A DNA stretch of 64,000 nucleotides, taken from Ceratothoa steindachneri. Taxonomy: Eukaryota; Arthropoda; Malacostraca; Isopoda; Cymothoidae. This document shows, in pieces, positions 53,597-63,446 of this stretch. The position numbers were made by a program, and so were the translations under genes. The notes beneath the pieces are model-generated. The model searched no databases, was not told where the DNA came from, and worked only from the letters and a program-made list of their open reading frames with translations. The stretch spans positions 46,986,394 to 47,050,393 of the forward strand of contig OZ018330.1 in NCBI GenBank assembly GCA_963969495.1, read 5' to 3'. The first letter of the stretch is position 1; each line of letters opens with the position of its first letter.

Positions 53597-53735
53597 CTGC
53601 TCTGACAGATGTCGGTGGCGAGAGAATGGTGCCCACTTGATTGGTCGCCTTGCAACGATAAGTGGTTGCGTGGATATCGAGTCGATACTGAGCTGCTCTG
53701 AAGGGGGCAATCCAAAGAGTACCGTTTTTCCAAGC
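53597..53735 (-). CDS. Dscam-like immunoglobulin-domain exon (host gene)
   Basis: A 139-bp exon on the minus strand. It is bounded by the acceptor TTTCAG (complement of 53736-53741) and the donor GTAAGT (complement of 53591-53596), both close to consensus. Frame 1 is open for 46 codons: NGTLWIAPFRAAQYRLDIHA, then TTYRCKATNQVGTILS, then a VRA end with one base left over, so the downstream intron is phase 1. NGTLxxxPFxAxxYRxDxH and YRCxAxNxxGTIxSxxxxVRA match the F-strand half of the first Ig domain of arthropod Dscam proteins, with the conserved Cys and the Tyr two residues before it. Dscam is a cell-surface adhesion protein of neurons and haemocytes. A longer open frame in another phase here (starting MECFRLGK) is a shadow. 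Which Dscam paralogue it is, and whether the gene is intact, cannot be told from one exon. Confidence 0.85.
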
Positions 53736-55290
53736 CTGAAACATTCCAAATATTTGAACTTAGAGCCTTTTGATTCTAATATGAACCATTCTTCTAAAAT
53801 AAGCTTTTACAGGGCTGTAAGCTTGAAATATTTATATATGTGGCTATGAGAAAAGGTATAAAATCATGCTACGTAACTAAAAAGGATGGAAATGTTTGAT
53901 TCACTGAAAAATAAATGCGAAAGAGGAAAGAGAAACATAATTTGAAATCGAATTGAAGGAAAGGAAATAAGATCATGGAGGAAAAGGGTAAAAGAACAAA
54001 CTCTTCTATACATAATAATTGATGCTGGGGGCATACTTAAAGCAGCCAAGGAGAAGATATAGATTAATAAGGATCAAGAGGTGAAATTGATCTCTTTTGC
54101 ATGTTGGGTAGTGGGGAGAGAAGAAAACGAAGGGAGTGCTTCCTCTCAAGTAAATCTGCTTTACATTTTACTCTCTCCCTTACGTAGTTCGTCAAACCTT
54201 TAAAAATACTGAAAGTAATACGACGCCAATTTACATAAAGAGTTTATTGTGTAAGTACTCGTGTGCACTAATGTGCATGCATATGTACGTGTTTTTTGTT
54301 CCATTATTTTATAAAATGGAAAAAGAAAAATCTCTGAATTCTTTTTTTTGCTAAACAGAGATTACGGGAATTTGTCTTTCATTTTGGATAGGTTAAAAAA
54401 TGAATATTCACCAGGACCTCTGTTATTTATCTTGAGAGTGTCCTTTGCCATGACCAGAGCCTAGTTAGGGTCTTTGTTTAGGAGGCTAAAGTGAATGTAT
54501 TTCGTTTCGCTCTCAGACGGCCAATATTTGATGACATTTTGGTTGAGTACCACTTCAAAAATCAAAGATGGTCAAATCCCGTAGGGAAGACGAACATTGA
54601 AAATGGTCAACGAAGTAAGAATAGCTGAATATCAAATAAAACAAACTGCTTTAAACATTATATGTACACAGCTAGACACGAAAATTCATACATATGCACA
54701 CATTTATTTTTTCCCGACCTCAAGCACTAACTCGTTGGTGAATAGGAACCAACGAAAAAAATACACAAGTCTACCTGCACACGAGCCTTCAACCACACAG
54801 AGAGGATGAAAGAATTAATTTCAGGCGAAGGAAGTCTGACTCCTGAAATAAATGGCTGAGACACCTGGGAGCCCGAGAAAAATAAAAAAAAATAAAAAGG
54901 AAAACTAAAGAAATATGAAAACGAAAAGGAGCGAAATCCAAAGGGAGTTTCAGACAAAGAACTCAAAACAAAGAATCGAGAATAGTTGAAGCCTTTTGCC
55001 TCCATTGGATTGCTTTTCGACGAAGTTGACCATGCGCCAACGTCTAAACAAGTTTAAAGTTTATATTTACTCTGTTTCTATTTTAGTTTTATTATTTGTT
55101 AATAATTGTTATTAAACATTTACGACTTAATCCTAGATGGTGATGGTAGTCTATTGACTACTCCCAACTGGATTATATACCTCCGAGAGGATTTAAATAT
55201 ACAAAAATAGCACTATTTGGACTTTGGTATATCATAAATTTCAAAACTCAGTGGACCAATTTTAGCAATAAAACTTGTGATGAATCTGCA
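53736..55290. other. probable host intron, no feature recognised
   Basis: Upstream of the Dscam-like exon in gene orientation. I looked for the first half of the Ig domain here and did not find it. Confidence 0.4.
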
Positions 55291-56090
55291 ACTACACATA
55301 TCCTAAATAAAGACATATTATACCGCTCTACTACTACACATATCCTAAATAAGGACATCTTCCACCGATTCAGCATATCGCATATCTTAAAAGAGAACAT
55401 ATTTTATCAATCCAGAACTACGTGAATCCTAAATAAGGACAGCGTTAACCTATCCACAACTACGCAAATCCTAAATAAGGATATCTTTGACCAATCCACA
55501 ACCACACATATCTTAAATAATGCCATCATTTACTGATCTAGAACTAGGCATATCATAAATTAGCACATCTTTTATCGCTCCACGACTACATATATCCAAA
55601 ACATGACATAATTTACCACTCCACATCTAGAATATCGCAAATAAGTACATATTCTATTCTACCGCTCCACAACTATACAAATCCTAAATAAGGAAATATT
55701 TTTGCAGATCCATAAATTTGCATATCGTAAATAAGGACAGATTTTATCGATCTACCACTATACATATCGTGAATAAGGGGATAAGTATACTGCTCCGCAA
55801 CTACACATATCCTAAATATAGACATCTTTGACCTATCCAGAGCTACATATATCCAAACATAGTGACATCATTTACCACTCCGCAACTACACATATCCTAA
55901 ATAGGGCACAATTTTTCTACTCCACAAATTTAAATAAGGGGATAAGTATACTGCTCCGCAACTACACATATCCTAAATATAGACATCTTTTACCTATCCA
56001 GAGCTACATATATCCAAACATAGTGACATAATTTACCACTCCGCAACTACACATATCCTAAATAGGGCACAATTTTTCTCTCCAAAAATG
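55291..56090. repeat. 42-bp minisatellite with higher-order structure
   Basis: Diverged units at 42-bp steps near the start (CATATCC-type anchors at 55297, 55339, 55381, 55423, 55465), each with ACTACACATATCCTAAATAA followed by a GGACATCTT-like part; about 19 units in all. A block of about 161 bp beginning GGGGATAAGTATACTG is repeated at 55777 and 55938, a higher-order duplication of about four units. Confidence 0.9.
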
Positions 56091-56481
56091 TTTCTTGCAT
56101 CGACTTTGTGATAGAACGGGTTGCGGCCGCTTAATTTTAACCACTATCACATGTTATTTAAAACCACGATGCTACCCACGTGCATCTTCGCTTTGAAGCC
56201 GGGCGCCTTATCGCAGCCACCTGAGTCAATGTTTAAACAAGGAGGTTTATCTTCCCCCGTTCGCCCCATGCGTCGACATCGCCAGATTGAGTTAGGCTTG
56301 TGGGCAGATAAGATATTGTTCTCAGGCTCGGCTGTGCATTCCCTTGAAGCCCCCACTCCATTGTCCCCCACGCCAAGGGGATTTCCTGACTATTTATTTG
56401 GAAACTTTACCACTGATATCAGATTAGAGATCCAGATTTTCTTCGCGAGACATCACTACGGTCCAGTCTCACCTTGTGCAC

Positions 56482-58280
56482 TGTCGTAAAATTCTTTCTG
56501 ATAAAAACCCTACTTACCTGACACCACTTTTATTTAGTATCGTAGAATGCCCCCTCTTTTTTTTGTTCTATTCTAAGAGTGCTAAGAGTGTCTAATATAT
56601 TGATATTATAAGAATATCTTAAAGAAGAGAGCCGTTCTGCAACACGTAAGGATATATATGAGAGAAACGAACATTAATCCCAAAATAAACTTATATTTTA
56701 TCTTTAACCATTGAATACCCAACCTTTATACATTAACTACAGCAATACTCTAAATATTATTATAAACAAGAATTAATTAAATTAGTTTACCCTCCAAAAT
56801 TTGGTTAACGTTTTCTCTACACAAAACAATAATATAAGAATTAGGCTTACGGACTCATGTGGAGTTTAAAGGGCCTCAGAAATGTTATTGACTCACGACG
56901 CGAGCCGTGTGTCCAGTTGTAGATGGGCGAAATTCCACGGTCGTTTTGGCGAGGGTAGCAGCTGGGAGGTCCACACGTTCTTCCGGGGGGGAAGGGTTCT
57001 TTAAGGACGAGAACCAAGACGGTACTTTATGCAACACCTAGGCAGTCGTGGTCTCTCTGGCGAGAGTGAGTCGAACTTGTTTCTTAAATCAAATTAACTT
57101 GGAGTGCGGTGTGATCACCGAGTAACGAGCTCGAGGATGAGCTTTTCTCCTTCGTTACTTATTTCCTTATGGACGAGGACTGACCTCGGGGAGGGTCTTC
57201 TTCAAGGGCGAGGATAACGGAGGGGGGTTTCTCTGGCGAGAATAAGTTGCTTAAAGTTTGGTGTGGCCACCGAATAACGGGCGCGAGGGGGAGCCTTTTC
57301 CTTCTTCTTTTCTTAATTCCTCAAGGACGAGGAATACCCCTGGTGCTTAAGGTGCACCAGGATATGAGGAATCTCTCTGGCGAGAGTAAGTTGAACTCAC
57401 CAAAGTTAACTTATCGTTTGGTTTGATAACCAGGGACTTAGCTCGAGGATGAGCTTCTTCTTAGCCCCTTAAGGTAGGCAGCCCTGCCTCTCTTGCAGGG
57501 TACTTCTTGGTCTGGCGAGCCAAGTACACTACCTCTCCAGTCTCGGTAGCTCGGTTGTGGATCCGAGGACTTCGTCACCTAGAGACTGATGTATACTACC
57601 TCCTTCTTTTTTTCTTAATTTCTCAAGGACGAGGAATACCCCTGGTGTTTAAGGTGCACCAGGATATGAGGAGTCTCTCTGGCGAGAGTAAGTTGAACTT
57701 ACCAAAGATAACTTATCGTTTGGTTTGATAACCAGGGACTTAGCTCAAGGATGAGCTTCTTTTTAGCCCCTTAAGGTAGTTAGCCCTGCCTCTCTTGCAG
57801 GGTACTTCTTGGTCTGGCGAGCCAAGTACACTACCTCTCCAGTCTCGGTAGCTCGGTTGTGGATCCGAGGACTTCGTCACCTAGAGACTGACGTATACTA
57901 CCCCGATTTTCCTCAGAGTTCCTCATTTATACCTCGCACCCCCACTGGGGGAGTGGTAAGGGGGAGAGGGGCTTGAGGACGGCCCCAGGAGAGTTCTTTT
58001 TCCCAACGGTCTTTCCCACGAAGTCAAACATCGGCTCCTCGTTAGCCATCGAGATTGGGAGAAACCCGTCTCCAATTTCTTGTTCAACGTGAAACTGGAT
58101 CTCACTCTCCTGGGGGAGATCTTACCTTTTGACCTTTAGGGTCTTTCATGGCAGCGAGTTGTGCCACGTTGTGGTTACGCTTTTGACTCGCCGATGCCTG
58201 GGGCGGATGTCCTTGTGGTAACCGCCTTGGGACTGCATCACGAGTGAACGGAGGGGGGAGGGGGTGACCATTCTTCTACA
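56482..58280 (-). repeat. 3' LTR of element B, with 302-bp duplication
   Basis: 1799 bp against 1494 bp for the other LTR. The excess is a tandem duplication of about 302 bp (anchors at 57321 and 57623). Both LTRs contain many short 'ggacgag/ctcgagg' and 'tctctctggcgagagta' strings at several places. Confidence 0.9.
57321..57924. repeat. 302-bp tandem duplication in one LTR of B
   Basis: TCAAGGACGAGGAATACCCC begins both copies. The other LTR (near 61195) has a single copy, so the duplication arose after insertion or escaped reverse-transcription homogenisation. Confidence 0.9.
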
Positions 58281-58292
58281 CACCTCCCACCT
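58281..58292 (-). promoter_or_regulatory. polypurine tract of element B
   Basis: The minus strand reads AGGTGGGAGGTG directly before the 3' LTR start TGTAGAAG, which sets the element's orientation. Confidence 0.75.
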
Positions 58293-58762
58293 AAGAACTT
58301 AATGGGGAGCGGGGGATGCTCCCGGGAACTCAAAACAACTTACTCAACCTAGTCGAGCTTAGCAAAGTTGTATTTCTTTGAGCCCTCTCTTACATTAAGT
58401 TTCCTTACTCATGAGCGCCCACGCGCGCGTTTACACAGGCAATGTGTCGAGCTAGACCTACTCGCAATACAATTTTACATAGAAAATTAAAAAACCTTAA
58501 TTCATCGATTACCCACAAAAAAAACAACAAAACAAGCTACCTCCTTACCTTTCTAAGTTTTTGAGAACTTAAATCCTACCGATAAATATTAACACGAACA
58601 ACAAATGAAAACATGGTTTCACGCTCATTAGGTACTGAAATAACCCTCCATGGTTTTTCGTCTCCACCTATAGAGCAGCTGTACATTATCGGCTCCTTTG
58701 ATGTAGCTGATCCTAAAATGGTGCTCTGTGACCATTATTCTACCGCGCCTGAGTCGGCCGTT

Positions 58763-60040
58763 CTAGTTATTGAGTCTACCCAAGTATGGTACTAAATGGT
58801 AGCGGTATTTCAACCTACTCGAATTACCCTTCTTATGGTACTTGACTACTTTTAAACTGAACATTATGGCTAGAGCGGCCTGTTGTAGCGGGGCATAATT
58901 GATGGGAGCGTAGGTCCCATAGCTCTCCTTTAACCAGGTACACGGGAAGATCGTGTCTGGGTTCGATCTTTGGGGATCGAGAAAATTTTTTCCTGCGAGG
59001 TCGTTAATGGGCTTGGCGCTCACTACGACTTGGCGATTTAGCGGTAACTCCGTGGACGTTCCGTTCGGGGAGGAGACTACTAGGGGTAGGGGATACTCAT
59101 CCGCGTCTACCATTTGATTAGTCTTACCTGGGTGTATCGCAATAGCACCTCTTTCCTCCTTCCTTGTCAACTCATTTGACTCACTTCTCTTCGCCGGTAG
59201 TTCCTCAGGTACACCTGCTCGTACCTCTACTCTACCTTCTTCTTCTTCCCTGATAACCCCATTTGGCTGGGTTCTTCTCGTAGGTTCTTCCTTAGGTACT
59301 CCTGCTGGTACCTCATTCCTACTTCCTATTTCTTCTATCGTTACCCCATTGGGCTGGGTTTCCCTCGATGGTCCTTTCTTAGGTCCAGGCCGGGTTACAA
59401 CTTCCTCGGCCTCTATGAGATTCTCGATAGGTGCTCTTTCGAGTGCGAGCAATCTTTCCTTTTCTTCTCTCACTTCTCTTTCAGCTTGAGCACGTTCTTT
59501 TTCCCTCTTCATTCTCCTTTCATCTATTTCTTTTTTAATCTTTATTCTCCTCTCTTTCGACTCTTTTTCCATCTTCATTCTCCTTTCCTCGGCTTCTTGT
59601 TCTGCTTTCGCTATTTCGTTCTCCCGTCGAGTTCTTCTTTCTTCATCTTCCAGCTTTATCTTTAGTCTTCTTTCTTTATCTTCCATTTCTATCCTTCTTT
59701 TGAATTCTAGTGCTTCTCTTTTCAACAGTATTATTCTTTCGCTTGTTTTACCTCCTCTGAGCATTCTTCTTTCCTCTGTTTCTATTTTCCGCTGTATTCG
59801 GGATTCTTCACTTTTCTGGTTCATCCGTATTTCCATTAATTCACGTTCTCTTTTACCCTCTCTTTTTATATCCTCTGTTTCTCTCTCAAACTTTATTAAT
59901 TCTTGTTCTTTTTCTATATCCCAAATTCTTTCTTCTTCTACACAATCTATTCTGAGTTCTGCCATGACGTAGTCATGCATTTCTGTGCCTTCAAGTCCCA
60001 GACTTTGGGCTTGTTGGTAAAATCTTTTGACTGGATCCAT
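58763..60040 (-). CDS. Gag-like coiled-coil protein of element B
   Basis: An intact 425-codon frame starting at ATG 60040. The N-terminus MDPVKRFYQQAQSLGLEGTE, then MHDYVMAEL, parallels the AQGESCGLSGKELTEYIQEE start of Gag A, so the families share this domain. Residues of about 35-215 are almost entirely Glu, Arg, Lys, Met and Ile in heptad-like order, a very long coiled coil. Residues of about 225-300 contain three QPNGV/ESNEL-type repeats separated by acidic linkers (positions about 229, 260, 291). No zinc knuckle, protease or RT is visible, and the C-terminal 60 residues are unrecognised. Probable role: RNA or particle binding in trans with Gag of relatives. Confidence 0.75.
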   Translation of the reverse strand: MDPVKRFYQQAQSLGLEGTEMHDYVMAELRIDCVEEERIWDIEKEQELIKFERETEDIKREGKRERELMEIRMNQKSEESRIQRKIETEERRMLRGGKTSERIILLKREALEFKRRIEMEDKERRLKIKLEDEERRTRRENEIAKAEQEAEERRMKMEKESKERRIKIKKEIDERRMKREKERAQAEREVREEKERLLALERAPIENLIEAEEVVTRPGPKKGPSRETQPNGVTIEEIGSRNEVPAGVPKEEPTRRTQPNGVIREEEEGRVEVRAGVPEELPAKRSESNELTRKEERGAIAIHPGKTNQMVDADEYPLPLVVSSPNGTSTELPLNRQVVVSAKPINDLAGKNFLDPQRSNPDTIFPCTWLKESYGTYAPINYAPLQQAALAIMFSLKVVKYHKKGNSSRLKYRYHLVPYLGRLNN

Positions 60041-60335
60041 TTCGTGTTGGTCCGTCGATTTTTCCTTTCTGTATTTTCAGATAATTATGCCGCCACTCAC
60101 CAGGTAGCGCTAAGCATGACTTACCCTTAATCCCACTACTATGCTGATTGAAATACCACTCCCGACAACAAATTTACCACTTGACCTACCAATTACCTTT
60201 AGCTTGTTACCACCCTAACTCTACCAATTTTCCTCTCGTCAATTATTCTTTTATTCCTGATCTGATATTCCTTTACGTGTTTGCTCTTTCTAAATTAGAC
60301 ACTGCTGGGTTCTTTCTAATAACAACCTACAAAAA

Positions 60336-60344
60336 CTGACACCA
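60336..60344 (-). promoter_or_regulatory. candidate primer-binding site of element B
   Basis: The minus strand reads TGGTGTCAG, 9 nt inside the 5' LTR. The same string recurs inside each LTR near its end (complement at about 56520 and 60392). Confidence 0.55.
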
Positions 60345-60353
60345 CTTTAATTA

Positions 60354-61847
60354 TGTCGTAAAATTCTTTCTGATAAAAACCCTACTTACCTGACACCACT
60401 TTTATTTAGTGTCGTAGAATGCCCCCTCTTTTTTTTGTTCTATTCTAAGAGTGCTAAGAGTGTCTAATATATTGATATTATAAGAATATCTTAAAGAACA
60501 GAGCCGTTCTGCAACACGTAAGGATATATATAAGAGAAACGAACATTAATCCCAAATAAACTTATATTTTGTCTTTAACCATATAATACCCAACCTTTAT
60601 ACATTAACTACAGCAATACTCTAAATATTATTATAAACAAGAATTAATTAAATTAGTTTACCCTCCAAAATTTGGTTAACGTTTTCTCTAGATAAAACAA
60701 TAATATAAGAATTAGGCTTACGGACTCATGTGAAGTTTAAAGGGCCTCAAAAAATGTTATTGACTCACGACGCGAGCCGTGTGTCCAGTTGTAGATGGGC
60801 GAAATTCCACGGTCGTTTTGGCGAGGGTAGCAGCTGGGGGGTCCACACGTTCTTCCGGGGGAAAGGGTTTTTTAAGGACGAGAACCAAGACGGTGCTTTA
60901 TGCAACACCTAGGCAGTCGTGGTCTCTCTGGCGAGAGTGAGTCGAACTTGTTTCTTAAATCAAGTTAACTTGGAGTGCGGTGTGATCACCGAGTAACGAG
61001 CTTGAGGATGAGCTTTTCTCCTTCGTTACTTATTTCCTTATGGACGAGGAATGAACTCGGGAAGGGTCTTCTTCAAGGGCGAGGATAACGGAGGGGGGTT
61101 TCTCTGGCGAGAATAAGTTGCTTAAAGTTTGGTGTGGCCACCGAATAACGGGCGCGAGGGGGAGCCTTTTCCTTCTTCTTTTCTTAATTCCTCAAGGACG
61201 AGGAATACCCCTGGTGTTTAAGGTGCACCAGGATATGAGGAGTCTCTCTGGCGAGAGTAAGTTGAACTTACCAAAGTTAACTTATCGTTTGGTTTGATAA
61301 CCAGGGACTTAGGTCAAGGATGAGCTTCTTCTTAGCCCCTTAAGGTAGGTAGCCCTGCCTCTCTTGCAGGGTACTTCTTGGTCTGGCGAGCCAAGTACAC
61401 TACCTCTCCAGTCTCGGTAGCTCGGTTGTGGATCCGAGGACTTCGTCACCTAGAGACTGACGTATACTACCCCGATTTTCCTCAGAGTTCCTCATTTATA
61501 CCTCGCACCCCAACTGGGGGAGTGGTAAGGGGGAGAGGGGCTTGAGGACGGCCCCAGGAGAGTTCTTTTTCCCAACGGTCTTTCCCACGAAGTCAAACAT
61601 CGGCTCCTTGTTAGCCATCGAGATTGGGAGAAACCCGTCTCCAATTTCTTGTTCAACGTGAAACTGGATCTCAGTCTCCTGGGGGAGCTCTTACCTTTTG
61701 ACCTTTAGGGTCTTTCATGGCAGCGAGTTGTGCCACGTTTTGGTTAAGCTTTTGACTCGCCGATGCCTGGGGTGGATGTCCTTGCGGTAACCGCCTTGGG
61801 ACTGCATCACGAGTGAACGGAGGGGGGGGTTTGACCATTCTTCTACA
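60354..61847 (-). repeat. 5' LTR of element B
   Basis: 1494 bp, matching 56482-58280 apart from the 302-bp duplication and scattered substitutions. On the minus strand a TATATATA stretch lies near 60523-60531. Confidence 0.9.
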
Positions 61848-61959
61848 TGCACCAAAGGGCCCTCGACCTCGAGATCCACCATTACTTGTCCAGAAGAAGG
61901 ACAATATCATTTGAGTGCCAAGGTTCGAGCCTTCGTGAGGCCGGATCCACTAGGCTTCC

Positions 61960-62275
61960 CCTGTTGTTCAGAGAGAACAACGTTAGAACAGCGATTGTTC
62001 TTTTGAGCCCGTTGACAAGAAACGGTTCTCACTCCCCCCTCCTGTTGTTCAGAAGAGAACAATGTAGAACAACCATTGTTCTTCTAGCCCGTTCGCCAAG
62101 AAACGGTTCTCACCCTTACCCTTTGTTGTTTAGAAGAGAACAACATTAGAACAGCCATTGTTCCTCAATCCCGTAGACAAGAGACGGTTCTCACCCCCCC
62201 CCCTGTTGTTCAGAAGAGAACAACGTAGAACAGTCATGGTTCTTCAAGCCCGTTCATCAAGAAACGGTTCTCATT
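61960..62275 (+). repeat. four tandem ~80-bp units in LTR C
   Basis: Same units as in LTR A (C run, TTGTTCAGAAGAGAACAA, AGAACAGCCATTGTTC variants, GAAACGGTTCTC), diverged and fewer in number. Confidence 0.85.
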
Positions 62276-62549
62276 CCCAAGACGCAACGTCATGATCATT
62301 TATTTCCTCCCCCTGCGGCAGGAACTCGTCAGCGGACCAAAAATTCCTTCACGTCGCCTTCCTCTGCACCACAAGTGTATTTACGTAAGCTGAACGTTAC
62401 CTTTAAGTGTTTAACCCTTTTGTCAACCCTATCCTGTGCTTTAAATGGTTTAGCGAACCATCCCATCCCTTTAACTTTATATTTGTTTTACCTTTTTAAA
62501 ATCTCTTTTAATCCTCGGATTAGCTAGATTTAAAGCGCAAGGAGAGTCC

Positions 62550-63446
62550 TTGGGACTTTCCGGAGAAGAATTAATTGACTACGTTCAAGAGGAGCAAAAA
62601 ATGGAAAGAGAAAAGTTAAGAGAAGAAAGAGAAATAGAAATCCAACGAGAAGAAAGAGAAAGAGAAATCCAACGAGAAGAAAAAGAAAGAGAAAGAGAAA
62701 TCCAACGAGAAGAAAAAGAAAGAGAAAGAGAAATCCAACGAGAAGAAAGAGAAAGAAAGGAACGGAAAAGACAAGCTGAGCTTTACCACCAGATTGAATT
62801 AGCTCGTGTTGAAGCAGAAATACAGTCAGCCAGTTCACGTTCAGAAGCCCCCCATCCCAATCTCCCCCTAAAGCTCCCCAATTTCAGGTACGGAGAGGAT
62901 TTCGGAGCATTTTTAGCCCACTTCGAAAAGATCCTCGAAATCAATAACATATATCTGGAGGCTGAAGGTGTAGTCAGATTACTTCCCTTGTTTAATTGTA
63001 AATTGCGCAGAATTTTTAGATCTTTACCATCTGAATGTACAATTAACTACAGCACCTTAAATTCTGAGTTATTGGCCGCTCATAATATGACTCCCGATTT
63101 CTACCGCCAAGAATTTCGAGGAGGTCGTTTTAAACCCGGACAGACGTTCCGTCAATTCGGATACATTCTTCAGAGGAATTTTAAATTCGGGTTAGAATCC
63201 TCAAAGGTTGATCCTAACAACGAGTCCGTAACCGACTTCGTGTTGCAGGATCAATTTTTGGCGTTTCTTCCAACGGAGATCCGCGCGTTCGTCAAGGATC
63301 GTCGGTGCCAGACCTTTAAAGAATGTACCGAAGAAGCGGATGTCTATGCCGCAAGCTATAATTTATACTCAAAGGAGAATCGAACTTCTCACAACCCCCC
63401 AACTAGGAAAGAAGAAAGGATTCGCGCCCCTTCCCAGGGAAGCTGA
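62550..63446 (+). pseudogene. Gag of gypsy C, with capsid domain
   Basis: The open frame spans 62550-63446, but the natural ATG was lost in the upstream deletion. After LSGEELIDYVQEEQ comes a coiled coil of near-identical EREIQREEKERE repeats (62620-62760). A capsid-like domain follows: LPNFRYGEDFGAFLAHFEKI, LLPLFNCKLRRIF, DFYRQEFRGGRFKPGQTFRQ, LQDQFLAFLPTEIRAFVKDR, DVYAASYNLYSKENR. It resembles the helical retrotransposon Gag core with the TFRQFGYxLQRxF (major-homology-like) and LPxEIRxFV signatures. The frame breaks at 63446, just before the zinc knuckle. This copy shows what Gag A has lost. Confidence 0.85.

Larger units (their letters stand above)
56482..61847 (-). mobile_element. LTR retrotransposon B, Gag-only, nested in LTR C
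   Basis: LTRs 60354-61847 (5') and 56482-58280 (3') are the ends of a minus-strand element. On the minus strand it begins TGTAGAAGAATGG and ends TTTTACGACA. It is flanked by the direct repeat TGCAC (56477-56481 and 61848-61852), an exact 5-bp target duplication. The 2.07-kb interior has a primer-site-like TGGTGTCAG, one Gag-like ORF and a purine tract, but no pol. It is thus a non-autonomous element that presumably borrowed enzymes from relatives. Confidence 0.92.

Noticed and set aside
53561..53749. 62-codon minus frame over the Dscam exon
   Set aside because: Wrong phase; the neighbouring frame between the splice sites carries the Ig residues.
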